Shown: positions 6,658-12,288 of the stretch, piece after piece
Position numbering within the stretch: the first letter of the stretch is position 1
Layout of the letters: every line of letters starts with the position of its first letter
IMG/VR virus record: IMGVR_UViG_3300047446_000092
Location: 1 to 40,979 of that record
Length of the DNA: 40,979 nt
Direction: 5' to 3' (one strand)
DNA from: a virus
Position numbers and translations under genes: made by a program
The notes under the pieces: model-generated
Seen by the model: the letters and a program-made list of their open reading frames with translations, nothing else
Told to the model about the DNA's origin: nothing
Database searches by the model: none

Positions 6658-6969
6658 TTAGTGGTGGGTGATTCGCAGCTTCGGCGTACAGGCATCATTC
6701 GCGGCCGGCACGTCAAATTTTTTCCAGCGCTCAACCTTCGGTATCGGGCAACGTCGCTGCACGACACGAACGATCTTCTCTGCAATCACCCGCTCTTCGG
6801 ATGTGAGTTTGTCGAACCCTTTGCCGGTGCGTACATCGCACATCGCAAGTGGGTAGCTCGTTGGCAACGCATAAAACGCTTGATACAAGACGATGATTTC
6901 AACAGCCATCATCTCTTCCTCAGTCATTCCAAGCACTTTCAACACAAGCTGCGGGATAGGGTTCGCCAT
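6658..6969 (-). CDS. Hypothetical protein (103 aa)
   Basis: Unknown. ATG at 6969 (MANPIPQLVLKVLG) has GAGAGG five bases upstream and is preferred to a GTG two codons earlier. Helical N-terminal half including a moderately hydrophobic stretch (AVEIIVLYQAFYALP), probably buried rather than membrane-spanning. Basic C-terminus ending ITHH. Confidence 0.7.
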   Translation of the reverse strand: MANPIPQLVLKVLGMTEEEMMAVEIIVLYQAFYALPTSYPLAMCDVRTGKGFDKLTSEERVIAEKIVRVVQRRCPIPKVERWKKFDVPAANDACTPKLRITHH

Positions 6970-6999
6970 ACACACCTCTCATTCAGTTTTTGTTCTGAG

Positions 7000-7203
7000 C
7001 TACGAAGCGCGACGCACGACTATGTTCGCGTCGTAGCTGTCGTGCTCTATCAGCGTTTCTCGCACGTATTGAGCCGTGCAGCTCCGGTTGTAGCAGACGG
7101 TGTCGATCTTTCGAGCACCAAGAAACACGTCCCAGCTGATATGTGCAGTCTCTGCACTTATCGGTTGGCGACGTACCAGTTCAAGACTTGCGCGGAGCAT
7201 CAT
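7000..7203 (-). CDS. Hypothetical protein (67 aa)
   Basis: Unknown. Two consecutive ATG codons (7203, 7200) follow GGAGA at a long spacing. A GTGCAGTCTCTGCAC repeat interrupts the frame at 7143-7157, so the true product might instead start further downstream. Two Cys in DTVCYNRSC. Moderate support only. Confidence 0.5.
   Translation of the reverse strand: MMLRASLELVRRQPISAETAHISWDVFLGARKIDTVCYNRSCTAQYVRETLIEHDSYDANIVVRRAS
7143..7157. promoter_or_regulatory. GTGCAG-TCT-CTGCAC inverted repeat inside a CDS
   Basis: Perfect 6-bp arms with spacer 3, inside the 7000-7203 gene. Its presence may mean that the gene starts later than annotated. Confidence 0.5.
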
Positions 7204-7205
7204 GA

Positions 7206-7382
7206 TTAACGGGTCTCCACATAGGAATACGGGTCGAAGCCGGTCACCTGATCCTCGAAGGCGTCGCCGCCCGAGTCAAAGCGCGCCGAGTCCATGTCGG
7301 TCTTCACGAAGAACTCGCCGCAGTCAGGATCGAAAAATCGAGTGCCTACAACGAGGTCGGAGAACATCACGCGTTCAGACAT
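7206..7382 (-). CDS. Hypothetical protein (58 aa)
   Basis: Unknown. MSERVMFSDLVVGTRFFD; the start at 7382 is set by AAGGAG seven bases upstream. The sequence DLVVGTRFFDPDCGEFFVKTD reads like a small beta-barrel fold found in many phage early proteins; no name can be given. Confidence 0.75.
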   Translation of the reverse strand: MSERVMFSDLVVGTRFFDPDCGEFFVKTDMDSARFDSGGDAFEDQVTGFDPYSYVETR

Positions 7383-7392
7383 ACCAGTCTCC

Positions 7393-7683
7393 TTATGCGA
7401 AAAGCGGTTCAAGCGGCATGTGCATCGACGCGTCGCTGAACTGCTTGAGATGACTCATGAGCACGCGGGGATTCTGGCGATTGGCCAGCATCACGCTGCG
7501 TGCAATCTTCTCGATCAGGAGCTGTGTGTCGAGGTCAGGTGAGCCGTGTTCCGCGGCGTAGAGCTTGACCAGCAGTTTGCCCAGCCGAGCGGGGATCGCA
7601 ACTTGGCATTCGTGCGCTGCGCACTTGGCCATCGTGTCGAATTCGAGGCCGTCGCAGGAGCGGTAGCGTTTGAGTTCACGCAT
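7393..7683 (-). CDS. Hypothetical protein (96 aa), paralogue of next gene
   Basis: Unknown. Its first 40 residues (KRYRSCDGLEFDTMAKCAAHE...AIPARLGKLL) align with those of the adjacent gene: both keep KRY, R/CDG, an alanine and HE followed by AIP and two leucines. ATG at 7683 overlaps the upstream gene's end by 8 bases and has GAGG nearby. The pair probably arose by tandem duplication. Confidence 0.75.
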   Translation of the reverse strand: MRELKRYRSCDGLEFDTMAKCAAHECQVAIPARLGKLLVKLYAAEHGSPDLDTQLLIEKIARSVMLANRQNPRVLMSHLKQFSDASMHMPLEPLFA

Positions 7684-8032
7684 CACGGGCCTCGTGCATT
7701 GCGTCCTTCAGCGGGTTGACGCCCTTCTCACGCAGGATGCGTGCAGCCGTCTCGCTTCGTTGGCGATCACGGTCGAACTCGTTCACGACTTCCGCGTTTT
7801 CGAGGTAGTCCGACAGGATGTCGATGACGTTCTGGGCGGTTCCCAGGAGCACATCAACGACAGCTCTGAGGTCATGCTCACGCAGCTCATGAACAGTCTT
7901 CTCCCCGACCAGGGTGCGAAGTTGATAGGGGATCGCGTGGTAGTACTCATGGCGAATCGCCAGCTCATGTTCGTCATGCACGGCGCCATCGCGCGTCTCA
8001 TAGCGCTTGATGGTCTTGAGATGTTGGTTCAT
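7676..8032 (-). CDS. Hypothetical protein (118 aa), paralogue of previous gene
   Basis: Unknown. KRYETRDGAVHDEHELAIRH followed by AIP parallels the N-terminus of the 7393-7683 product. The C-terminal 70 residues are an unshared helical region ending EARDA. AGGA lies about 8 bases before the ATG, which shares one base with the stop of a 36-codon gene upstream (TAATG). Confidence 0.8.
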   Translation of the reverse strand: MNQHLKTIKRYETRDGAVHDEHELAIRHEYYHAIPYQLRTLVGEKTVHELREHDLRAVVDVLLGTAQNVIDILSDYLENAEVVNEFDRDRQRSETAARILREKGVNPLKDAMHEARDA

Positions 8033-8142
8033 TAGTCTTGATCCTGAGATTGGAGTTGGTACAGGAACGGCAGCGAGTCAAGCGACGAATCGAATTCGCG
8101 CAAGTGCTCACCGACCAGTTCGGCCAGTGTTTCAAAGCTCAT
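8032..8142 (-). CDS. Small hypothetical protein (36 aa)
   Basis: Begins MSFETLAELVGEHLREFD, an amphipathic helix, and ends LYQLQSQDQD. There is no SD. The ATG lies nine bases behind CACCACCAC (8152-8160), itself behind the GTGCAG repeat at 8166-8179, so it has the full leader of this phage's units. Its stop shares a base with the next ATG and its last codons hold that gene's SD. Confidence 0.6.
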   Translation of the reverse strand: MSFETLAELVGEHLREFDSSLDSLPFLYQLQSQDQD

Positions 8143-8165
8143 GTGATTTACGTGGTGGTGATTAA

Positions 8166-8179
8166 GTGCAGCGCTGCAC
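8166..8179. promoter_or_regulatory. GTGCAGCGCTGCAC inverted repeat
   Basis: Perfect palindrome 3 bases after the stop at 8183 and 24 bases before the ATG at 8142. Followed on the minus strand by TTAATC and then CACCACCAC. Confidence 0.65.
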
Positions 8180-8182
8180 TAT

Positions 8183-8581
8183 TCAGTGGGCAACCGGCAA
8201 CGACATCGCGTTGTCGAACACGTCATGCAGATAGTTCTTGATCGCGTTGCGATCGCGGCCAGTTATCCGGATGACGTAGCCGTATTCGAGCGACGGCGTG
8301 ATGATGACCTTGTGCTGGGTCCAGCCGTCATACATCCCCACGTCATTCATGTGGTGATAGTCGGCTTGAAACACGAGTTTGTTGCTCTTGCATTCGTGCT
8401 CCAGCAGCTTCGTGCCGGAGTCGATACCAGAGCCACTGGGCAGCAGCTTGAGCATGGCGTCGAGGCGTTCTTCGTGACGCTCCACCCATGACTGCTGCGA
8501 GGAGTTAGCTGAGGGGGACTTGCAACGCTCGATGGTGGACAGCGCAGAGGCTATCGCTTGATAAAGCGGTTTCATAAACAT
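8183..8581 (-). CDS. Hypothetical protein (132 aa)
   Basis: Unknown. ATG at 8581 lies six bases behind CCACCACCACGGAAAC with no SD. A second ATG two codons on (MKPLYQAIAS) is possible. The N-terminal 60 residues are helical. The C-terminal ~65 form an alpha/beta domain (HKVIITPSLEYGYVIRITGRD) that may bind ligand or protein. Confidence 0.75.
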   Translation of the reverse strand: MFMKPLYQAIASALSTIERCKSPSANSSQQSWVERHEERLDAMLKLLPSGSGIDSGTKLLEHECKSNKLVFQADYHHMNDVGMYDGWTQHKVIITPSLEYGYVIRITGRDRNAIKNYLHDVFDNAMSLPVAH

Positions 8582-8701
8582 GTTTCCGTGGTGGTGGAAG
8601 TTTCGATCCAGAGCCTCTTGGCGGGGCTCCTGACACTGCGGTGCTACCTTGGTACTCGTGAGGGCCGGCCAGGGCTCTCAGCGGGCTGTATTCCAGCCCA
8701 A
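8582..8701. other. Short intergenic spacer with hairpin
   Basis: 120 bases between two leftward genes. A hairpin GGGCTG-GAATA-CAGCCC lies just after the stop at 8702 but lacks a U run, so it is a weak terminator candidate. The CACCACCAC leader of the next gene is at its left end. Confidence 0.35.
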
Positions 8702-9163
8702 TCACATCATGAGCTTCAGCAGGACCGTGCCAACGATCCCGGCTACTGCTCCAGTGCCTGCTGCGAACCCGATGATGCGGTCCCAGCGTGCTGCTTTGTG
8801 CTGCTCGGTCAGGCTCAGCTGCACGACGACGCGAGGGCTGTTATTCGCCGTCGCAGTCGCTGTCGTGCGTCGCAGTCGCTGGGGCAAGTAGCTCTCGATC
8901 GTCATTTCCGCGTGGCGCAGGCTTTGGTGCAGGCCTGCACTATTCGCTGTCGCCGTCGCTTGTCGCAGTCGCAGTCGCAGTTGGTCTGCGGTAGGCGGTG
9001 CGGGTGTAGCGCCATACGCAACGACCATGTTCTGGATCGTCGTGTACTGAACCACGGCTTCACGGTTCGCAAGCAACGTCGCGGGAGCTATCCGGAGATC
9101 GCTGGCGGTGACCAGTGGGTTCGAGAGGTGCAAGGATAGCGGTTTACGGAAGGGCTGTGTCAT
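8702..9163 (-). CDS. Hypothetical protein (153 aa) with C-terminal membrane segment
   Basis: Unknown. The last ~24 residues (IIGFAAGTGAVAGIVGTVLL) are a predicted transmembrane helix, so the protein may be tail-anchored in the inner membrane with most of it cytoplasmic. The middle contains two copies of an Ala-Thr run (ATATAN and TATATAN) encoded by arrays of GTCGCA-type microrepeats. There is no SD: ATCACCACCAC abuts the ATG directly. A palindromic AACTATC box lies 13 bases upstream, and a GTGCAG repeat lies inside the gene (8927-8940). Confidence 0.75.
   Translation of the reverse strand: MTQPFRKPLSLHLSNPLVTASDLRIAPATLLANREAVVQYTTIQNMVVAYGATPAPPTADQLRLRLRQATATANSAGLHQSLRHAEMTIESYLPQRLRRTTATATANNSPRVVVQLSLTEQHKAARWDRIIGFAAGTGAVAGIVGTVLLKLMM
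8842..8982. repeat. Two arrays of GTCGCAGTCGC-type microrepeats
   Basis: Arrays at about 8842-8882 and 8941-8982 consist of imperfect tandem GTCGCA/GTCGCT units. Each encodes an R(Q/T)-Ala-Thr run within the 8702-9163 protein, so the two are internal duplicates about 100 bases apart. Confidence 0.5.
8927..8940. promoter_or_regulatory. GTGCAGGCCTGCAC inverted repeat inside a CDS
   Basis: Perfect palindrome in the middle of the 8702-9163 gene, identical to the copy at 3198-3211. Confidence 0.45.
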
Positions 9164-9175
9164 GTGGTGGTGATG

Positions 9176-9190
9176 AACTATCTGATAGTT
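9176..9190. repeat. Palindrome AACTATC-T-GATAGTT, copy 1
   Basis: Perfect 7-bp arms around a central T, 13 bases upstream of the ATG at 9163, so it could control that gene directly. Confidence 0.75.
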
Positions 9191-9276
9191 GTTAAAACGG
9201 GTCGCGGGCCAGCGCGGAACGGGTCAAAAAAGGTGCAGGAATAGACTTCCCATTTCTATTTCTTAAGATCATCTTC

Positions 9277-9291
9277 AACTATCTGATAATT
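9277..9291. repeat. Palindrome AACTATC-T-GATAATT, copy 2
   Basis: One arm position differs from the perfect form (GATAATT). Confidence 0.7.
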
Positions 9292-9350
9292 GAACGCCTC
9301 GCTATGAGATCGAATTTTCATGTCTATTCATGAACCCTCTTTTTCTTCTT

Positions 9351-9384
9351 GGGAAAGGGAAGGAGAAGAAAAAAGAAGAAGAAG
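9351..9384 (+). other. 34-base polypurine tract
   Basis: Entirely A and G on the plus strand, preceded by a pyrimidine run (9335-9350). The CTTTTTCTTCTT and AGAAGAAAAAAG segments are near-perfect inverted arms around a GGGAAAGGGAAGG loop. A DNA-unwinding or structured element of an origin is plausible. Confidence 0.45.
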
Positions 9385-9431
9385 TAATAGGCTAAGTGTT
9401 TGATTTTAAAGACGAAATTCGCCTAATCTCA

Positions 9432-9446
9432 AACTATCAGATAATT
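9432..9446. repeat. Palindrome AACTATC-A-GATAATT, copy 3
   Basis: Same arms as copy 2 with a central A; 155 bases from copy 2. Confidence 0.7.
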
Positions 9447-9512
9447 GTGAGCACGGAGTGCGTTTCTGCCCGTGGTCGACCGTTTCGACCCAATGGCCTG
9501 CCTGCGCCCTCG

Positions 9513-9536
9513 ATGTGTTGTAAAAATACAACACAT
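9513..9536. repeat. Perfect 10-bp inverted repeat with AAAA loop
   Basis: Arms ATGTGTTGTA and TACAACACAT around AAAA. It ends two bases before the DnaA-box match, in the centre of the palindrome cluster. Operator or extruding hairpin. Confidence 0.65.
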
Positions 9537-9538
9537 AG

Positions 9539-9547
9539 TTATCCACA
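9539..9547 (+). promoter_or_regulatory. DnaA-box match TTATCCACA
   Basis: Exact match to the high-affinity bacterial DnaA box TTATNCACA. Only one clear copy is seen. Confidence 0.6.
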
Positions 9548-9648
9548 GGATCGGCCTATCGCGGTTACCCGTTAGACGGAGATTCCACATCATGAAATGC
9601 GCTACCCCTCCTCCGCCCACGCATTTCGACACACATCCGCTCCGCTAC

Positions 9649-9663
9649 AACTATCTGATAGTT
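9649..9663. repeat. Palindrome AACTATC-T-GATAGTT, copy 4
   Basis: Perfect copy, identical to copy 1. Confidence 0.75.
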
Positions 9664-9712
9664 CCGAATCGAACCACGCCAAGGAGCTATAAACACCCCC
9701 ATGTCAACCCAG

Positions 9713-9727
9713 AACTATCCGATAGTT
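9713..9727. repeat. Palindrome AACTATC-C-GATAGTT, copy 5
   Basis: Perfect arms, central C. Its centre is 21 bases (two helical turns) from the centre of copy 6. Confidence 0.75.
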
Positions 9728-9733
9728 GTCCAA

Positions 9734-9748
9734 AACTATCTGATAATT
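9734..9748. repeat. Palindrome AACTATC-T-GATAATT, copy 6
   Basis: Overlaps the last codons and stop of the 9736-10170 gene (its TAG lies inside the palindrome). With copy 5 it forms a same-face pair. Confidence 0.7.
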
Positions 9749-10170
9749 GGAGCGATCTGCACCCGCACGCGAGCGCCCCACTTCTCGGCCAGCTGCCCCA
9801 GCGCCATCCTTACGCCGTCCTTACGGAATGACTCGGCGCGCTCCCGCTCCTGCTCCCGCCGCTCGGCGACCTTTGCGCGCTTTCGCGTCAGCTTCCGCTC
9901 CACATGCGAGCTGAGCCGGTGGTCGGTCGGAGCCGGAGCGGTAGCGGGCGACCATTCGGAGTAACGCGCCCACTGCGGCAGCTCGTCCAGCTCCATGTCG
10001 CCGGCATCCACGCACGCCCAGAGTGACGCCAATGTAGCCAGGCGCTCGGCGCGCTCGCCGTGCTGCATGTCGAAGTCAACATGCACGGCGTAGGCTTTAG
10101 CTGCATCAACCCCGGCAGTAATCGCCTTGGTGTAGTTTGAGATGGTTGGATCGAGATAACGCATGGTCAT
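9736..10170 (-). CDS. Hypothetical protein (144 aa), basic helical
   Basis: Unknown. MTMRYLDPTISNYTKAI; a helical N-terminal half, then a very basic helix (residues ~90-120, HVERKLTRKRAKVAERREQ) suited to nucleic-acid contact. It is the gene next to the palindrome cluster, and its end overlaps copy 6, so a role in binding that region is a reasonable guess without direct proof. SD AGGT is weak; the GTGCAG repeat lies 12 bases before the ATG. Confidence 0.75.
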   Translation of the reverse strand: MTMRYLDPTISNYTKAITAGVDAAKAYAVHVDFDMQHGERAERLATLASLWACVDAGDMELDELPQWARYSEWSPATAPAPTDHRLSSHVERKLTRKRAKVAERREQERERAESFRKDGVRMALGQLAEKWGARVRVQIAPIIR

Positions 10171-10182
10171 TTACCTGAAAAG

Positions 10183-10196
10183 GTGCAGATCTGCAC
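10183..10196. promoter_or_regulatory. GTGCAGATCTGCAC inverted repeat
   Basis: Perfect palindrome only 12 bases upstream of the ATG at 10170, followed on the minus strand by CTTTTCAGG. At this distance a bound protein or hairpin would directly affect transcription start or translation. Confidence 0.65.
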
Positions 10197-10391
10197 ATTG
10201 TCCGGAATCAAATCGGCGCGGCCTATAAGGAGTGCCAGGCAACGCTACTCAACCGCAGCAGCAGGACGCTACAGCGGCACAATCGGGCGCCGCCGCATGA
10301 CGGGGTGGCTGACTCACAATCCGCCGCGGAAAACGCGCCCTTAATACATACGGCGCAACACAACCAGCGCTTTCGCGCTGGTCGCACTCGC
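10197..10391. other. Intergenic spacer
   Basis: About 195 bases between two leftward genes. It contains the terminator candidate at 10363-10382; otherwise GC-rich, with no open frame that fits its neighbours. The promoter of the 10170 gene must lie here, but no clear -35/-10 pair is visible. Confidence 0.4.
10363..10382 (-). terminator. Hairpin terminator candidate
   Basis: CCAGCGC-TTTC-GCGCTGG with flanking A/T pairing, nine bases after the stop of the leftward 10392-11096 gene. Only a loose T-rich tail (TTGTGTTG) follows, so termination may be partial. Confidence 0.55.
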
Positions 10392-11096
10392 TTACGCTGC
10401 GAGGAGTTCCGGCGTAGCCGCCAGTTCCGCCAGTTCGGCGTACATCGCCCGCGCATATTCGCGCCGTTGACCCTCGCTCAACATCTTGAGCATGGCGCGG
10501 GTTTGCATGACGAGATCGGAGACCGTGCCAAGTGCCACGCGCACCGATTCAACCGGCTCGCCTGCGGCGTTCATGGCTTGCTGCGGCGTGCTAACTTGCG
10601 GCTCGCTAGGCGTTTGCGGCGTGGCTTGCTTGGGCTTCTTTTCCGCCGTAGGTTTGCTAAACCCGAATTCAGCGAAAAGCGCGTCCGTGCTATGGCACTT
10701 GAGACCAAAGAGCCACGCCTTAACGATCGCGGCCGCTTCTTTGTCGTCCGCTGCATTCAGCACGTCAAGCATGCTGAGTTGCTTTGCGGCCGCTTGCTTG
10801 CAAATGCCAACGGCTTTTTCGACATAGCGCTTAGCCGTGCCCATGCAGGCGTCCGAACGCGTGGCGCGGTCTGTTTCAGTCAGCGCGTCCCATGCCTTTT
10901 GGCCCTCACGTTGCGCCGCCAGTTCAAACGCAACCGGGCGAACGTTGTTAGCCGCAAAGCCACGTTCTGCAAACGACCCTTGTCGCAAGTAGACCGCGAC
11001 CAATGCAGCGTATGCGCCGCCAACAACCGACTTTTCAGCCGATACGATAGCCTTAACGGCAAACTTGATTTGTTCGAGAGTCGGAACATTAGACAT
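10392..11096 (-). CDS. Hypothetical protein (234 aa)
   Basis: Unknown. MSNVPTLEQIKFAVKAI; alpha-helical N-terminal ~130 residues, a Pro/Thr/Lys-rich linker (~150-180, KKPKQATPQTPSEPQVSTP) and a helical C-terminus. The layout, helical domain plus linker plus helix, fits a DNA-binding or replication accessory factor, but no family is recognised. SD TGGAG lies well placed before the ATG. Two GTGCAG repeats (11153, 11190) lie upstream, the most of any gene here, suggesting tight control. Confidence 0.75.
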   Translation of the reverse strand: MSNVPTLEQIKFAVKAIVSAEKSVVGGAYAALVAVYLRQGSFAERGFAANNVRPVAFELAAQREGQKAWDALTETDRATRSDACMGTAKRYVEKAVGICKQAAAKQLSMLDVLNAADDKEAAAIVKAWLFGLKCHSTDALFAEFGFSKPTAEKKPKQATPQTPSEPQVSTPQQAMNAAGEPVESVRVALGTVSDLVMQTRAMLKMLSEGQRREYARAMYAELAELAATPELLAA

Positions 11097-11152
11097 TGTA
11101 GAAACTCCAGTGATAAGCGCTTTATGTGTGCGCTGATTAGCCAGTATGTAAA

Positions 11153-11166
11153 GTGCAGTTCTGCAC
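11153..11166. promoter_or_regulatory. GTGCAG-TT-CTGCAC inverted repeat
   Basis: Flanked by AA/TT that extend the pairing. On the minus strand CTTTACATACT follows and could hold a -10 (CATACT), so the repeat would lie between -35 and -10 of the 11096 gene. Confidence 0.65.
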
Positions 11167-11189
11167 TTTCTCTTTTCGCTTTGCTAAAA

Positions 11190-11204
11190 GTGCAGACGCT
11201 GCAC
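11190..11204. promoter_or_regulatory. GTGCAG-ACG-CTGCAC inverted repeat
   Basis: The longest member: AAAA and TTTT flanks extend the perfect arms to 10 bp (11186-11208). Centre-to-centre distance to the neighbouring copy is about 37 bases. Confidence 0.65.
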
Positions 11205-11237
11205 TTTTGCGCGGCGTGGACGCACGAATGCATCCAC

Positions 11238-11270
11238 AAGCGAAACCCCTTGTGGTGAGGGGTTCCGCTT
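11238..11270. repeat. Hairpin, possible leader or terminator structure
   Basis: AAGCG and AACCCCT arms pair with AGGGGTT and CGCTT with a single A-C mismatch. The minus-strand loop contains CACCACA. There is no U run on either strand. Confidence 0.4.
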
Positions 11271-11295
11271 CGTTCTCCCTTTCGGGATTAGTAAC

Positions 11296-11392
11296 ACTAT
11301 ACCTAGATTTTATAGGGAGAGGAAGGGGCTGGATGCTGATTACCGCACACCCATTCGTTTTAAAATTTACGATTTTCTAACCTAGGTATAGT
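11296..11392. promoter_or_regulatory. Spaced inverted arms ACTATACCTAG / CTAGGTATAGT
   Basis: Two perfect 11-bp inverted arms about 75 bases apart, upstream of the HNH-like gene. They could be operator half-sites for looping or remnants of insertion ends. Confidence 0.5.
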
Positions 11393-11431
11393 ATTATCTA
11401 ACTATTCAACCACCACTCCCCGATCCAGAAA

Positions 11432-11995
11432 ATGCGAAAAGAAAAATTCACCCGAGACCAGTTCACCATCGAGATAGCGCGAGAGTGGTTTGCATATGAT
11501 GCACATGCGGGATTGGTCATACGAATCAAGAATCCGGCGCGTGGGCCGAAGACGGCCGGCACACGAGCTGGAGCGCTCCACAAACCCAGCGGCATGCGTC
11601 AGGTCATCTTCCAGGGCGTGAGCGTCTACGAGCAGCAGCTGGTCTGGGCGCTAGTCAACGGCGAATGGCCCACTAGCAAGCTCAAATTCAAGGACGGCGA
11701 CACTCAAAACACGCGAATTGAGAACCTGTGTGCGGCTACGAACACGGTAGGCGCTTACGAAACGCTAGAGTCTGGGCCTAAGTCGGGGCAGATCCCGCTC
11801 TCTGGAGTCATTCCTACCGCAAGCGGAAAATTCAAGGCTCAGATTTTCCGAGAGAGGATGATCTATCTGGGGACGTTTGATACCGCAGAATCAGCCAGCT
11901 TGACATACTTGAGGGCCAAGTCAGTCCTTCACTCCCCTCTCAACAAGTCCAAGTCCACGCATGAACTCTTGGAGAACCTGGCAAAGTTTGCTTGA
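11432..11995 (+). CDS. HNH/AP2-type endonuclease-like protein, probably degenerate
   Basis: 187 aa. Residues ~65-105 (QQLVWALVNGEWPTSKLKFK, then DGDTQNTRIENL) match the HNH_3 pattern of phage homing endonucleases, in which WAL..GEWP is followed by an (I/V)DHxDGD block and N..NL. Here the histidine before DGD is replaced (LKFKDGD) and the first histidine of the family is also not evident, so cleavage activity is doubtful. Residues ~125-170 (GKFKAQI...YLGTFDTAESA) form an AP2-type DNA-binding domain. It reads against its neighbours and sits in a CTAG-rich, AT-richer island: a mobile-gene (moron/homing) origin is likely. No SD; ACCACC lies 20 bases upstream. Confidence 0.75.
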   Translation: MRKEKFTRDQFTIEIAREWFAYDAHAGLVIRIKNPARGPKTAGTRAGALHKPSGMRQVIFQGVSVYEQQLVWALVNGEWPTSKLKFKDGDTQNTRIENLCAATNTVGAYETLESGPKSGQIPLSGVIPTASGKFKAQIFRERMIYLGTFDTAESASLTYLRAKSVLHSPLNKSKSTHELLENLAKFA

Positions 11996-12123
11996 GAGTT
12001 CCTGAAGTTATCAATTTGTGATGTTGAATTGCAAATTCCGACCTTGAGAGCTTGCAAAGGTCTAGCGAGATGTTTATAGTTCGGTCTCAAGTGCTGCGTG
12101 ATCTGTGGTGGTGAGCGCAGCAG

Positions 12124-12140
12124 CTAGGACCAAGTCCTAG
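12124..12140. repeat. CTAGGAC-CAA-GTCCTAG inverted repeat
   Basis: Perfect 7-bp arms; a related ACCTAGG half-site follows at 12147-12153. CTAG is otherwise rare in this sequence. Confidence 0.5.
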
Positions 12141-12172
12141 TCAAGACCTAGGGGTGGCCAGCTCCGAAGTCG

Positions 12173-12193
12173 ACCGTCCTAGACGGTAGTTTT
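12173..12193 (+). terminator. Hairpin terminator candidate for the HNH gene
   Basis: ACCGTC-CTA-GACGGT followed by AGTTTTG, about 175 bases after the HNH-like stop. Short loop and short T run; may act with the stronger hairpin at 12212. Confidence 0.45.
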
Positions 12194-12211
12194 GATCCAT
12201 TGTAGAAGCTC

Positions 12212-12248
12212 AAAAAGCCCACTCGACTAGCTATCGAATGGGCTTTTT
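12212..12248. terminator. Bidirectional terminator between convergent genes
   Basis: AAAAAGCCCACTCGA pairs with TCGAATGGGCTTTTT with one mismatch. T runs follow on both strands, as expected for a terminator serving both the rightward HNH gene and the leftward helicase gene. Confidence 0.8.
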
Positions 12249-12288
12249 CCTTTTCAACTCTACAAATATGTCCCTCAAGTGTCCGAAC

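Larger units (their letters stand above)
9164..9735. other. Candidate replication origin / operator region
   Basis: A 572-base stretch without a credible gene and with much lower GC than its surroundings. It holds six copies of the 15-bp palindrome AACTATCNGATAGTT, a DnaA-box match TTATCCACA (9539-9547), a perfect 10-bp hairpin (9513-9536), and a 34-base all-purine tract (9351-9384) beside a pyrimidine tract. Dispersed palindromes plus a DnaA box and AT-rich DNA are typical of theta origins, and of multi-operator repressor regions in phage-plasmids. Which one applies cannot be decided from sequence. A Prim-Pol/SF3 helicase gene 3 kb away supports a replication role. Confidence 0.55.
11097..11431. 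other. Divergent intergenic region (335 bases)
   Basis: Lies between the leftward gene starting at 11096 and the rightward gene starting at 11432. It holds two GTGCAG repeats, a 5+7-bp hairpin (11238-11270), and widely spaced inverted arms ACTATACCTAG (11296-11306) and CTAGGTATAGT (11382-11392). AT-rich DNA between and around these arms suggests a promoter and operator for the HNH gene. Confidence 0.55.

Noticed and set aside
8505-8705. Leftward 66-aa frame overlapping 8183-8581
   Set aside because: It would start with a GTG overlapping the upstream stop, but has no SD and its 3' third overlaps a better-supported gene.
9472-9831. Rightward frame through the palindrome cluster
   Set aside because: Composed of repeat-derived residues such as YLIVPN, no SD, crosses the DnaA box and hairpin.
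12198-12200. 19-codon leftward frame at 12198
   Set aside because: Too short, no SD; the terminator hairpin lies inside its leader.
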